Assembly: GCA_029948255.1 (NCBI GenBank)
Contig: JALIZF010001617.1
Span: 310,001 to 374,000, forward strand
Reading direction: 5' to 3'
DNA length: 64,000 nucleotides
Origin: Telmatactis stephensoni
Lineage: Eukaryota; Cnidaria; Anthozoa; Actiniaria; Isophelliidae
The position numbers were made by a program, and so were the translations under genes. Each line of letters starts with the position of its first letter. The first letter of the stretch is position 1. Positions 1-12,962 of this stretch are shown piece after piece. Below the pieces are notes generated by a model, which saw nothing but the letters and a program-made list of their open reading frames with translations, was not told the origin of the DNA and ran no database searches.

Positions 1-410
1 AGTTCATCTTCCTCATAGCTTTCTTTTGCAAAAGGTTTCCCTTGTTTGTTGCCCCTCAGATTGGGAAGTAATTCCAAGGGAATGACGTCATGAAACCTTG
101 GAATCAACTTTGAGTCCATGGGACTTATCCAATGTTTGGATAACAAGGAATAAACTCAATAGCAGAAGACAAACAGTTTCAAATTGTTTATTGGAACTCT
201 TTAAAGTTATCTGGTCCTCGCATTTTTTACAAAATACTACTAAACACTAAACTCCATAGCAACATGATCACGTGACGGTATCTTGGACTTTTAGCTAATT
301 CAGAGTTCCGTCTTTTTACCTTCATGGATTTGTACCTGTTGTAATAAAAATACAAGACATTTTTAAAATGATTTAACGAATACTAACTAATGTTTACTCG
401 TTATTGATAG
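1..410. other. Non-coding sequence upstream of first recognised PDZ exon
   Basis: I see no convincing exon, RNA gene or repeat here. It is presumably an intron of the PDZ gene, because the exon at 411 starts in the middle of a PDZ domain after a clear AG acceptor. Confidence 0.5.
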
Positions 411-3400
411 GATTATATACCAATCGAGATCCCTAAACTTAATGGGAGCTTTGGGCTTAATGTTACGGTAAGACACATAGCGAGGCTTTCAAAAAATCCA
501 ATGTATTTAATCCCCTTTCAATCAATTACAATTTGGGGACTTCTAATGAATTATGAAAAAGCAAACTACTTTATTTAGCTAGGGAGAAGTGGTGATGTTT
601 CTAAAATTCAAAAGAAACGTCTCGCAAACATATTTTCTTGAGAATTTTTGTTATGCAATTTCAAAATGAGAAAAGGAAAATATTTAACTTCTGGGTGCTG
701 AATTCAGGAAAACCCAATATCACCCACCTAATAATAATAGTACTCACTCAATTACTCAGTAGAATAGAGCTTGATTTGTATGACAATAGCTTGTCAGTGG
801 TACCTTCAAATTTGGGAGTTTGTAAATTAATTGCTTTAGTTTTTCATTAAGTTTTTTCAGGTTTGAATAGTAAACATAACTGAAGAGTTCATCATAAAGT
901 AATACAACAACTATCCGTAACACTAGTTTTGAAAATCTGGTGTGAGAATTTTAAACTTCAAAGACTGAATTATTCGTAATTTAATGGCGAACTGATCTTG
1001 TGAATTTTCCTGTTGAGTTTTCAATTTCTCATTAACTTGATGCATTGCAATAATTCAAAACATACTCGGATCAAATCTAAGATAAATACAATAATACTAA
1101 ATTATTGATAAGTTCAAATAGGCTTTCAAATATTCGCTGATGGTATCCTGCCAGAGATCAAATAAACAGCACGCAACTCAAACTAAGAAAGACCTAGAAG
1201 ATTGCCCGTGGTGGTCTCACTGATAAATGCCGTATTATTTTTATTGGTTTTATTTCAATTTGAGTAACAACAAACCCTTAACATCAGACGGGTTTTGGAG
1301 ACGAAAATCTCAAATGAGATTATACTCATTACAGGCTTTGTTACTTAAACTTTTACTTCAAGATTTGTTATTCTACTTTCTATTTCGAGACACTTAGTAG
1401 AAAAAATGCAAGAAAATTAAAAGATAATGTCGAAATTGTTTCTATTAAACCTAGAAAAACAAAAATAAGAAACCAAATAAAAGCAAACAAACCACATCGA
1501 AGCAAACAAAATTAAGAAACAGTTATTCAAGCAGAATCACGAATACGAAATTATGATGGATAGGTTATTGCAGGTTTTGGAATTATATCATGCTAATTCA
1601 CATGCAAATTGGCATCCATTAGCTTTTTAGTCCATCTCTATTTACAAAGAATATTCCTTTAATCCAAAGAAACGGAAATATCACATACTTTTTCAAAGAG
1701 CTTTCTATCTTAACTTCTTTTAAACGAATGCTCATCAAAACTGTCATTCTGAAATACTAAAGTAAATATTTCCACGACGGAATTCTTGCTGGCTATATAT
1801 TAAGATTATTTTTGACGGGCAAAGAAATTGATAATGATTGTGAATACATTTATCTTAATTATTTGAGTTTTATCTTCAATATCACTGAAGACCTAGTTGC
1901 CACAGTATTATTCTATTAAACAGTTTCGTGTATTTTCGACTGATTTAATATTCAAAATTCCATTAAGAAAGACAATGATAATCAATCTACCTGACAAATA
2001 TTTTCCTACTCTCATTTTGTTTCTCACTTTCAGAGTCTTTAGACCTTTTTTTCTTAATCCATTAATGGCTCCTTGCCATTTTAAGAGTCATGATTTAATC
2101 TGTATTACACGATCTTGATTCTTGTCAAAAACCAAAACCATGTATTTCTCAATATGTTTGCTCATTAACTGGAAACATCGCTATTCTCCAATTCCCTACT
2201 ATTCATGGAATCAGAAAACATCGCAAATCCAACCATCACTGAATAAACCTACCTGCCTTCAGAGCCACATGCCATTTCTTCCTTCGCTCAAGAATTAACT
2301 CTTTCTTTCTGCTTCTTAGGGTGGAAGCGATGTAGGAGGCATCTTTGTCAAAAGTCTACTTCCTGGAGGAGCTGCGGAAGCGTCAGGGAAAATAAAAGTT
2401 GGTGAGTGTGATTTTAATTGGTATTTACCCCGAATGGGGTCAATTTTTGAAACTTTCTAAGCATGTATAACATTGTTTGCCAAAACATGGGAGTGCCTAA
2501 TGCTAATAATAAATATTGAGATAAATCGAAGAAAGTAATAATAAAAAAGGCGGAGTGATAATCTAAATTCGTATCCTGTACATCAGTGTAAATAGTTTTT
2601 ATGATGGGCTTTGAGAAATGACTACAACCCTTTCGGTATATTAGAGACTCAAACATTACTGGACGACAGATTATCTTTTCTCGATGTGGTCATTTCAGTC
2701 ATTCGTTATTTCGAAGACCGACTGAATAGTTTTGTTTGGTAATAATCGGATTGGAACCAAGTGATAATCATACTCAAGGCAATTAATTTAGACTAAAATA
2801 TCGGCAGAAGGGATTTTCATCGATTACCATTAAATCGATACCAAATCTCTCTCTCACATTTAGAGCAAAATAGAATCTATAGACTTCGACAATTGTGTGA
2901 ATATAGCCCCTGTTTTGTCATAATTAGTTCATCTAAAATGGTGGCAGAAGTGGGATATTCTGTCGACGAACATTTACTCGACATAAAACTGTGTCCTTAT
3001 TAGTTCACAATCAAAAGCTAAGTTCTTTTAACCCCAAACTGACGTGACGTTTGTTAACGATAAATGTATATTGATTTTGTTGTTCGTGTTCTTGAAATGT
3101 GCTAACGAGTGGTTAATGTCTAAGTCTCGTCCAGTTTTTGTGAAATACAATCAGAATCCACCGAAAAGATCACACCATTTTTAGGTTGACCATAACCCTA
3201 AGTGCCTGTCACTACCACACGTCGTTTCTAAATGGCACTCTTCGTATTTCATCTGTCTTTAAACTCCAATTTCCACATTGATTTTATTTGCCAAGCAAGC
3301 GCAGCCTTTTGCCTTTTCATTTCAAAAAAGCGCACAAAATGGCACAAACAGATATACTTTCTTGAACTAGGCAGAGCAGGTTAAATTCGACTTATTTTCC

Positions 3401-6400
3401 ACGTCCACTGAATAATTTACTTCATCGTTTGGGTTAAGATGTTTTCCACCTGGGCTTTGAGCTGTGGTTTGGAGCTCTTGTTTTCTACGGCTCCTGTATT
3501 TATTCAAGTCAAGTAATTTTCCTTTTTTTAACGAACAGCCCTTTTAAAAACTTTCTAGAAATGTTCCCTCATGTTTCCTCTTGGCTGAACCACAGGCTAA
3601 AAAAATTGGAGAAAATATTTTGATATGTATAAGTTTTTATTATGGAAATTGATTATTGTGAAAGTGGCGTCTTCCCATTTTCAGTGGTCCAATACCGTCC
3701 ACTCTAGAATTAATAGCATTGAGCGTGTTAAATATTAATGAACTCATCACTGTCCTGGTGAAATACATATGGTAAAATACTAACTGTGCTACTGTTGTTT
3801 GCGAATAACAAGCTTTTTTTTTTGAAACTTCGTTTTGAAATTCCTTTATGCTTTCAATGAAGGACTATTTTAATAGCAATGTGTTCAAATTCGTGTCTTT
3901 TTTGTGTTTGGCGAGTGTGAATAGATAAAGCTAATCATATTTTTTCCATTGTCATTTCTCGGTATGAACGTAAAAATATTAAAATCCATCGAATGACGTT
4001 CGGGGAAGATATTCAATTTCAAGTTCTTTTATTTAAGCATTGATGTACATTAGTAAATACCTTGAGTAGGATACTTTTTGATGCATTACGCCTCATGGCG
4101 ACTTCAAGGGAAATCGTGCCACTTACACTCGGGTTGTTTTTCTCCGCATCGAGGAAATTAAGACGAGAAATTGCGTGGCAGAATCGTCGTTGGTGGTAGA
4201 TTTTAATTTCGAAAAGATTAATAAGAAATTAAAAATATCATTCCTTTAAAAAGCGATTTTTTCGCAAACATCGACAGCAGTGTATGACAACATACACACT
4301 CAGAAATACGCGATTTTGGGAGCTCTTCTGAAATGATATCTGATTTAAAGGATTGACTAAAGGTTCTTGTCAAAATCCCTTCGCCCAAAAAATCTTTCGA
4401 GAAGATTGAAATGTGATTTAGTTTGAATTTAGGTTGTAATACTTACATGTTGGGGCGAGAGTGGGTCCTTATCTTCCTGTGTTCATTGCTCCAAATCATT
4501 TTTAAATTGCAAAAACGCAAAAACCTACATTTCAAGTAGTACAATTAAAACCCTGATTGAAGTAGCAACATGTTTCATTATCAAGACCTTGTGAATTGAA
4601 AAATGTTCGAAGACGGAACATTCCTTTCCAGTATAATCTTTAGTTTTGTTAGTGTCGTCGAGGCAAGTTACAATCGACCTGAGATACTTAAAGCAGGCTT
4701 GTGGTTTTGGCCCTAAATTAATCTAAGCAAAGTAATGAAAGCGCAAGTGTAAATGAATTGTTAATCTTGACCAATTAGAAAGCAGTAATAAAAAGCCAAC
4801 CAATCAGAAGCAAGTTAGAATGTAACAGGGGCTTGGTCATTAATGAAAGAGTTCAAACACTGTAAAATCATTTGTAGGACCCATGAATATAAAGACTAAA
4901 TTGATCATGAATGATTCGACTTAAATTTCCCTATTTACTCGGAAAATGTCATTATGAATTTTCGTCCACAATAAAAGCAAGAACAAAAATGATCTCACTG
5001 AAAAATGAGTTTGTTTCTTAAAAAAATTAGAAAAAAAATGAAAAAATGGAAGAAAAATAATCTAGAAAAACATGTTTTCTTTTCTTAATGACTAGTATAG
5101 CATAAATATTATTTGTTCTTCACTGGAAATCCTTTTTATTCTTAATAAATGTCGGCGCACTTTTTTCTTCGGCTATATGTCAAAAGACAAGCTTCCTGTA
5201 CGAATATTGTTTTTAAAACTGATTAGATTTTTCAGGAAAATGTTTTTCTCTGCGTCGTAACGGATCTCTTATTTTGGCTACATTTAGCAGTGTTGGTTTA
5301 GGAGTTTCTTTATTATTCAAAAAGACATCGATATAGGTTATATTTTTGCGCCAACATGACTGCCAGATTGTTCATAACTGTCACCCCTAGCTTTAAATGC
5401 TATTCAAGAGTTAGATAATATATGAATATGATTTGTTTGACTTTCTATAGTCAATTGTTCATTGCATAAATAAGATAGCTTTAATTTCCTTTTGGAAATT
5501 GATGTTAGGTGACAGAGTTATGAGATTCACCTTTCCAACTGTGGAAACTTTGAAATTTTTTGAGACACAAAGGCGATGTCTTTGTCGAACCTAGTTATCT
5601 TTCCGGAGACAAGCTAAAAAGACCTGCTTGAGGCATCGTTTAAACGCTCTTGGGTGCTTAAAAGCAATAAACCTTATCATTCGTTAAGAAACTGTCAATT
5701 TGAAAGATGTCTCGAGCAAGCAGGTGCTGCCCTGGCAGTCGTACTTCAAGAACAAATGTCAATTTAGAGAGATCTATCCATGTCATTCCTTTCTCACTTT
5801 TTGAATCAATTTTCACTAAAATTTTGGGAATTCTGTATTTGAAGTTCAGTATATATTGAGACCTTGAAGAACGAACTTTGAGTGCACATTTAGATTTGCT
5901 TCCTAAATATATCGAATTTGAAACATTATTTCGTTGGATTTGTTGAATCCTGCTAGAGAGGGAGGCGACTTTTAGCGAAAATATTTTCGCGCAACTCTTG
6001 CACTGAAGCACTATATATGGCGCGATTGACGAAATTAGTTTTGAGCGATATTTGTTGGGAAGCCTAAGCTAAATACATCACAGTCAGAGTGCATAAGATT
6101 TACATAGAGCATAACAAGCCATAACCCGAAGAAAAAAACAGCCGTCCATTCGCTAGCTCCCCTTTGTGCTATGTGGAAGAGACGGCGTTAGCTATGAAGA
6201 TGTCCATATCAATACACAACTGCAAAACCTTTTGAAAGTTCTTTTTCAATGTTGGGGATAATTGTAAAAATAATGCATGGAACATTTTTTGTTTTTAGGG
6301 GACCAGATTGTAGAAATAAACAGTGTTCCTATGGACGGAATGAACAGAAAACAAGTAAGCAAGACGACTGATATTTTATCGCTTTTAGATTAAATTCCAC

Positions 6401-9400
6401 CATTTTAAAGTACTACTAATGGAAAATCTACACTAAGTGTCTGTCACTGTCACATGTCGCTACTAAAAGCAAGAGACGCTATTCTTAATGTACGTATCTT
6501 TTAACTGTGCACATTCCCAATTTGATTTTATTTGCCAAGCAGGCGCAGCCTTCTGTCTTTTAAATTCCAAGAAAGCGCATAGTGATACAAACAGATATAC
6601 TTTCTTAAACCGAGAAAAACGTTCAATTTGACTTTGAATTATTTTGTTTGTTTGTTTGTTTGTTTGTCTGTTTGTTTCTTTCTTTGTTATGCAACCTATA
6701 TCAACGTCAGTGGCATGACAAAATATTATAAATACCTTCAGTTGATACAAAGAAATTAAACAAACAATCAAATTAAACAAACAAACAAACACATAATTGG
6801 ATACAAGCTTTACTAGCCAACACAAACGCGGCCCATGAAGTACAAAGACCTCCGCCACTTATAGACCGACTATTTTGAAATGACTTCCAAATAAAGTCGA
6901 ATTATTACAGTCTTTAATACAGTACACATACTTGATGCGACTTAGATACTAAATACTTATATCAAAGATGATTCTGGGAGTTTCCTTTCTTCTTCGCTGT
7001 CTGTGTTGAGTATATATTAGGGAGCTTAAGCAGGAGACGTTTTTGTCAACGCGGACGTCACCGCAGTGTACGTTCTTCTTCATCCGTTCGCCATCATAGA
7101 TGATGTGTCCGTTTTCGTTAAGCAGAAGATCAGTTAAGGCTTTTTCACCTTCTACCAAGAACAGCAACCTCATCTATGACGGTGAACAGATGAACGAAAA
7201 CGTACGTGTAACGTCCGTGTTGACAAAAATGTTCCTGCTTAAGCTCAACCAAAAACAACGACGAAACGAATGTAACGCGTACGTTCTTTTTCTTGGGTGC
7301 GCCGTCAATATTGAGGTTCGCGCTAGAACGTCAGTTGAAGCTTTCTCGCGTTTTAAAGTCTCGACGATGAAGGTGCAGGCATGAAAAAGAAAGCACGCTT
7401 GACATCCTTTTCGTTGTTGTTGTTGTTTTTAATTTGGTTGCTTAAGTCCCCTATTGACTAACGAGAAACTTTGATTTTTTAAGAGAGAAAGAAAAACAAA
7501 ACGATGTTGCTAAGTAATTCAAGGAAAAACAAACGTGCTTTACCGAAAAGCATTTGAAATAAAGTCTTTGTAGAAAAATCTTGCTTTATGACCACGAATA
7601 CTGAACTAATACCTGTGTCATCGGTGTTCTCACAGGCCGTGGAACTTCTGCGTCGGTCTGAAGCGACTGCAACACTAGTTCTCGAACGATTCAGGCAGCC
7701 ACAAGCTGATGTCCAGCCGATGGAGGATCTGGACCAGTTAATGAGAACCTCAGTAAGTAATAACTAAAATAGGCGATATATATCAATACAGCTAACTTTG
7801 TACTCGTAATCACGTGACCTGCAACCGATAAGATAACCAATCACAAGACAGTATGAATGACACCATATATCTATTATTCACTTGTGTCCACACACTACAT
7901 TCTTATATTCTATAGTCAATTGAAAAAACGTTGTCGGGTCTAAAAACATAGAAGCTGAGACCGAAATGGTGCATGGGATGTGAATAATCATATTCTGATT
8001 TATTCATTTACACTTTGCCTTCGATGCAAAATGCCAAAAGCGTATGCAGGACCTGCGTTGGCGGGCCGTTTGGCTTCGAATTTTAATCGGTTGCAGCGTA
8101 AATGAATAAATCAGAATATAATTATTCACCGATCCCATGCACCATTTCGGTCTCAGCGTCTATGTTCTATGTTTTTAGACCCGACAACGTTTTTTCAATT
8201 GACACAACTCTCAACTCACTAGTTCGTTTTTAATAAGGGAGGAAAACCGGAGTACCTGGAGAAAAACCCTTGAAGCAAGGGAGAGAACAAACTAACAAAC
8301 TCAAGTCACTTGTGATGCCTCATCCGGGACCACAGAGATGACAGACCAGGGCTCTCACTGCTCGGACACCCTTGCTTCCCGAGACCTATTATTCAACATG
8401 GAATAGATTTAGATATTTTTGTTGTTCATTTGTTCTTTTAATAATTTTATTTTCAGCCAAACTGTATCTACATTGAACTGCAAAAGCTTAACAACAGTTT
8501 TGGATTCAGTGTTGTGGTAAGTGTTCAGCTTCAGAATGTAATCTGACCAAATAACCCTGCCCAGCCTGACTGTATTCGAGCGGTCACCACAAGACTAGAA
8601 TGAGAGATCAGTGGCCGATCTACTTCGTCTGGTATACGTATTCAACTGGAAAGACGTTAGTGTCTTAATGGGGTTAACTGTTAGCCAAAAGGCGCAAAAA
8701 TAGCAACAACAAAAAATAAATACAATAAATACAATAAAATAATCGTTAGCCGTAAAAATGATTTCCCAAGAATAATTGTCAAAACGTTTTTGGGTAAAGC
8801 AGAAGGCTCTTATATTTCTGTCTTTCTGTCCATTTTAGTTTCGTTATGAAGATATTAATTGGATAATTTTGACATTATAATAATATTCTTAGTACAAAAA
8901 AAGGAAAAAGAAAAAAGAAAAAAGAAAAAGAAGAAGAAGATGAAGGGGAAAAAAGAAAGAAAAAAAAAAAGATAAAAAGAAACGGCCCTCGCCGGTTTCG
9001 AACCCGGCTCTTACATCTGCTCACTTGCTTCACAGTTCAAGGGTTTTCCAACTGAGCCACGGGATCGCGTAATTTGCACAACAATAGACAGCCAATTTAC
9101 AGGATACACTAGGTTATTTTGTTCTCCAAATCCCTTAGTAGACCAGTTAGTCTAGTGGTAAGGTGCAGTCATTTACGGCCTAGGATCCGACTGTTTCCTC
9201 CCTCTTTGACTGCGAAGCTCGCTGTGTTCTACCGGATAGCGCGGAAGGGGCCGAAATCTCCATCCTATACGTAACATGCGATGATTCAGCGAGTTGTCTG
9301 GATGCATGGTCCGATTTTTAGATTTTGCATAAAATTAGCATACTGATTTGCTTTGGGTAACGGGTTCGATTCCTGGCCGCGTCGAAATTTTTTTTCTTTT

Positions 9401-12400
9401 TTTTCCCTTTTTTACAGTTTTATGTGGATTCTATTTATGTTTTCTGATTTTTCATGGCTTAAAATGGAAGAAAAAACTAGTCTTCGATGAGGAACATTTT
9501 TTTTCCTTGCTTCGATACTTTCAAATTTTGCCTTTGCAGTAATTTTGAATCAAATTAACTATATATCAATACTCCGAAATGAGAACATTGTTTCTTCATT
9601 TCCGAGCCGATAGACCTCAAATTCCAAGGCTTTGCTGAGCGGCCCGCGTCTTGTACATGTTCTTCGATCTATAACACGAATAAATCTCTTGTGTTTATGA
9701 CGGTTAAATACCTTACATTTGGATTTTACGATCATTATCACAAAATTAAATTTCCATTCCCCTAATTCCTATGCCCATAGACCAAATCGGAGAACGTGTT
9801 TCTATATACGTTTCTACCCAATTCAAAAACTCTGATAATAACTAAGATTGTTTGTCTTTTGAATTTCGATATCACGCGGAAATGTTTGGATTCCCAGAGG
9901 TTTTGAATCCGGTAGAAACGCACATAGCAACGCGTTAGCCCATTTGGTCTTCTCCTCGGTATTGACAGATACCAATGAATTGGTTCCTGGAAATGATGTA
10001 CTACTGAGGATAAACTCAAGTCTATCATCTTGCTTTCAGGGAGGACCAGATTTCGGTGGGATCTTTGTAAAGTCTATCAATCCAAATGGAGCGGCAGCGA
10101 TGGACGGCAGAATAGGTGTAGGAGATCGTATAGTCGCTGTTAATAACATAAATCTTACTAGAGCAACAAGACAAGAGGTGAGAAAAACAGTTGCAAAATT
10201 AATTGTGAAAGTTTAGTTACTTGACGGTGATGCGGTGTAGAATTAAGCCATCCTGAGTTCTCAGGGGAACAAAGTCGAAGATAGTCGAGATTTGAGATAA
10301 GGGACAGCAAATGTCTGGAAAAGGGATCTAAGGGAAGTGAGTTTGTGTTCTACAAAGCGAGGTTTGGTGGTGGTGGTAGTGGGTTTTGCCTTTGTTTTTA
10401 CTTGAAGTTTATGGTAGTGGTAGAGGAGTTGGTGGTGGAGTTGTTGTTGTTGTTGTTGGTGGTGGTAAATTAGTTGGTGGTGGAGTTGTTATTGTTGTTG
10501 TCGGTAAATTAGTTGGTGGTGGGGTTGTTAGTGGTGGTGGTAGAGGAGTTGGTAGTGGAGTTGTTGTTGTTGGTGGTGGTAGAGGAGTTGCTGGTGGAGT
10601 TGTTGGTGGTGGTGGTAGAGGAGTTGGTGGTGGAGTTGTTGTTTTTGGTGGTGGTAGAGTTGGTAGTGGAGTTGTTGTTGGTGGTGGTAGAGGAGTCGGT
10701 GGTGGAGTTGGTGTTGGTGGTGGTAGAGGAGTTGGTAGTGGAGTTGTTGGTGGTAGAGGAGTTGGTAGTGGAGTTGTTGGTGGTGGTAGAGGAGTTGGTG
10801 GAGTTGTTGGTGGTGGTAGAGGAGTTGGTGGTGGAGTTGTTGGTGGTAAATTAGTTGGTGGTGGAGTTGTTAGTGGTGGTGGTAGAGGAGTTGGTGGTGG
10901 AGTTGTTATTGTTGTTGTTATTGGTGGTGGTGGTAGTGGTTGTTGATGATATTGATGATGATGATATCTTTCTAATTTGATTGTCTCTCAATACAGGCTG
11001 TTGATCAACTTCGTAACTCTCCGGTCATCGCTCAAATGGTTGTCGAGAAATGCGCTCCTGAAGACCACTTCAACACCCAGATGCCCAGTTCATTTGACAG
11101 TGGTTACATGCAGACCGGATCTGTTCAATACACTGGTAACTAAGTATTCCATATAAATCTAACAGCGAGATTAACCATGATGCCTGGTTTTTACTACGAC
11201 ACAAGCATAATCCCATGCACAACGATCAAAAATCTTCCTTTTTCTTGTGCTTGTGTTTGTCCTTGCGTCCATGTTATCTCAATGAAAATGGAGCATTATG
11301 CTGCTTACGCTTGTGCTTGCGTCCATGTTATCTCAATGAAAACGGAGCATCATGCTGCTTGGGCTTGTGCTTGTGTTCATGTTATCTCAATGAAAACGGA
11401 GCATTATGCTGCTTGCACTTGTGCTTGTGTGGCTAGTGAAAACCAAGCTTAAATTTGAGGTCTTGGTAAACGCTGTACCTACAGTACCATGTATAACTTT
11501 AGTTATTTAGATCAGCTGAAAGAATACTGCCTGATATTCCTCTTATTTAATTCTGTATGGCTCATGTGAAGTATGGCCTCGTTTTTAAAACCCAAATCTT
11601 AAACTTATCATAAATATGATAATAACCATAAATGTAATGACTTAACATTAGCAAAAGAAGCAACAAATGAATATATAAAAGTGTTTTACATTATAATAAC
11701 CATAAACGCTAAAAGAGTTGACCATAAATGTAATATGCGTCCAAATCACCCCAACGATATCCCACGATATACCTCGGCTTGCCATAATCGACATTTTTTT
11801 TACGTTCAGACTATGGTATGGAAGAGCAACCGTTTGAAGTTCATTTGGTCAAAGGACCGCAAGGACTTGGCATGAGTCTCACTGGAGGGGAAATGGGAGG
11901 TAAGGTTATCTGTTTGTTGTTGGGTAAGTTCTGCCTCCGTTTTGATTAATCGAAATTTACCTCGTTCTAGGCCCAATCTACATCAAACGGTTAGTGCCTG
12001 GAGGCTCGGCTGCTTTGTCAGGCCAACTCCAAGTTAACGATATCTTACTACAAGTAAATGGAAAAAGTATGGAGCGACTAACGTACAGGGTAGGTAGAAA
12101 GTTATTAGCTTTTTGATATATTAATATGTAAGAAATTACTCATTATTGCTTTCGAGAACCACCGCTGTTACCCTTGACTGCAGACTCATTCGTACAGAAT
12201 AGCCGGCTTTCGAGCCTACTTCATTTCTCACATACAAAGGAATCAAGGCGAGACCATGATGCTTAAGGCTCAGTTGTTTATAACATGACAAAAAATTTTG
12301 CTGATGAGTTTGATGCATGTAGCCTCGTTCTAATTTCTTTGTATGTGGTAGGTGAAGCACACATGGGTTGATACCAGCTATTACTACGGTATTAGCTGAT

Positions 12401-12758
12401 CCATTTTGTAGGATAAATAAAGTTATTATTATTATATCTCGAAACTGGACTATGGCCTTGGTACCTCACCTACAGTGTCTCTTAGCGGCTAAATGAAACT
12501 AGACAAGGTCTTTTACGTGAAATTAATGACTGTACACATTGAAACTGTTAAATTTTGATTTGAAGTCAAATCAAGTCTCACGTGCTACTCTCCTGTTCTT
12601 AGGAGGCCCTGTCGATTCTTCGCAACTGTCCCCCAGAAGTAAGACTGCTGGTCAAACGTTCCAAGGGCTCATCCTACCCACCGTATCCTGGTTTCCGTGG
12701 CAGTGTCAGCAGCTACGCTAGTTACGGAAGCTATGGTAGCATGTCCAGTCTATCGTAA
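411..12758 (+). CDS. 3' part of a multi-PDZ scaffold protein (three PDZ domains, ten exons, 5' end outside window)
   Basis: Exons read by matching AG/GT sites and phase: 411-467, 2320-2401, 6299-6354, 7636-7752, 8457-8516, 10040-10177, 10997-11135, 11810-11899, 11971-12089, 12603-12758 (TAA). All junctions keep frame, giving 337 residues. Three PDZ domains are visible. Their carboxylate-binding loops read SFGLNVTGG, SFGFSVVGG and GLGMSLTGG, followed by GGIFVKS or GPIYIKRLVPGGSA and by the helix motifs AVELLRR, AVDQLRN and EALSILRN. The first two PDZ domains share intron positions, which suggests exon duplication. The position usually occupied by His in class I domains appears to be Arg, Arg and Tyr. 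The C-terminus is a short Ser/Gly/Tyr-rich tail. PDZ arrays assemble membrane and cortical protein complexes by binding C-terminal peptides. The closest named families are PTPN13, FRMPD2 or MPDZ/PATJ, but no phosphatase domain follows here. Upstream exons lie outside the window or were not recognised. Confidence 0.88.
468..2319 (+). other. Intron of PDZ gene
   Basis: AT-rich intron between the exon ending in the donor GTAAGA at 468 and the acceptor at 2318-2319. The short open frames in it show no recognisable domain and no repeats stand out. Confidence 0.7.
3195..3415. repeat. Dispersed repeat, copy 1
   Basis: About 220 bp similar to 6435-6650. Shared landmarks are GTGTCTGTCACT-like, TTGATTTTATTTGCCAAGCA, GCGCAGCCTT, AAAGCGCA and CAAACAGATATACTTTCTT. 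Both copies lie in neighbouring introns of the PDZ gene in the same orientation. No terminal repeats were identified, so the class is unknown. Confidence 0.6.
3416..6298 (+). other. Intron of PDZ gene without recognisable content
   Basis: Long AT-rich intronic sequence. It includes homopolymer stretches such as the A-rich tract near 5020-5050. I found no exon with matched splice sites and no element ends. Confidence 0.5.
6435..6650. repeat. Dispersed repeat, copy 2
   Basis: Second copy of the repeat at 3195-3415, sharing the same ordered blocks with scattered substitutions. It is followed by a (GTTT)n microsatellite at about 6643-6680. An (AAAC)n tract at about 6757-6792 is complementary to that microsatellite and could pair with it. 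Confidence 0.6.
7022..7246. mobile_element. Foldback/MITE-like inverted repeat
   Basis: The left end GAGCTTAAGCAGGAGACG is the near-exact reverse complement of the right end at 7211-7246. Inner arms also pair (about 7071-7103 with 7171-7205). The element is about 225 bp and sits in a PDZ-gene intron. No transposase is present, so it would be a non-autonomous DNA element. Confidence 0.7.
7915..8203. mobile_element. Foldback element with arms of about 100 bp
   Basis: The arms beginning GTCAATTGAAAAAACGTTG and ending CAACGTTTTTTCAATTGAC pair for roughly 100 bp on each side of a GC-richer centre. The shared phrase AGCTGAGACCGAAA also occurs alone at about 33189, suggesting a dispersed family. 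It is intronic in the PDZ gene. Confidence 0.75.
8890..8975. repeat. A-rich low-complexity tract
   Basis: Runs of A with interspersed G border the left end of the tRNA-box composite repeat. Read on the minus strand it is a T-rich tract directly after the tRNA-like unit and could act as a Pol III terminator. Confidence 0.7.
8986..9400. mobile_element. tRNA-box composite repeat, copy 1 (divergent Pol III-like ends)
   Basis: On the minus strand a tRNA-like unit has A box TGGCTCAGTTGG (9048-9059) and B box GGTTCGAAACC (8994-9004), with roughly tRNA-like spacing, then runs of T. On the plus strand there is an A box TAGTCTAGTGG (9148-9158) and, 215 bp later, a B box GGTTCGATTCC followed by T runs. 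A conserved core lies between them (landmarks GGCCTAGGATCCGAC, TCCCTCTTTGACTGC, TCTGGATGCATGGTC). Two more copies occur at 38540-38940 and 52985-53375, also inside introns. A SINE-like family with two tRNA-derived heads is the simplest reading. Confidence 0.65.
10386..10960. repeat. GGT/GTT-rich minisatellite in PDZ-gene intron
   Basis: A degenerate array of GGTGGT, GAGTTG and GTAGAGGAGTTG blocks. Two plus-strand frames stay open only because the array is built of triplets. It lies between the splice donor at 10178 and the acceptor at 10996, so it is intronic. The G-rich strand could form G-quadruplex or triplex-like structures. Confidence 0.8.
11255..11440. repeat. Short tandem repeat of about 57-60 bp, three copies
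   Basis: Three near-identical units contain GTCCATGTTATCTCAATGAA and GGAGCATTATGCTGCTT. Flanking splice sites place it in the intron 11136-11809 of the PDZ gene. Confidence 0.7.
12330..12437 (+). mobile_element. Possible LINE/SINE 3' tail
   Basis: It ends in GATAAATAAAGTTATTATTATT, which resembles a retroelement 3' end with an (ATT)n tail. The 5' boundary is not visible. It lies in the last intron of the PDZ gene. Confidence 0.35.
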
Positions 12759-12962
12759 CCGAATTTCTCATACGGGAGATCAGAAATTCAGTATTTTCTG
12801 ACGTCATGGTCACGTGCAAACTATGGAGTTAGTCCTATTGATTTTCATCAATAAGAGATTGTTATCCACAAAGAATATACAAAACCAACGCTCCCCTCCC
12901 CCCTTGTCTTCCCAAGTAGCGTGCTCATGTGAAAACAAAGTTTTTAAAATTTGATTACATCA

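Noticed and set aside
10386..10946. Gly/Val-rich protein encoded by the GGT/GTT repeat
   Set aside because: It lies between the well-supported splice donor at 10178 and acceptor at 10996, and several frames are open only because of the triplet repeat.
12539..12721. 60-codon open frame at the end of the PDZ gene
   Set aside because: It is the wrong frame. The correct exon 12603-12758 continues the PDZ domain from the preceding exon in phase.
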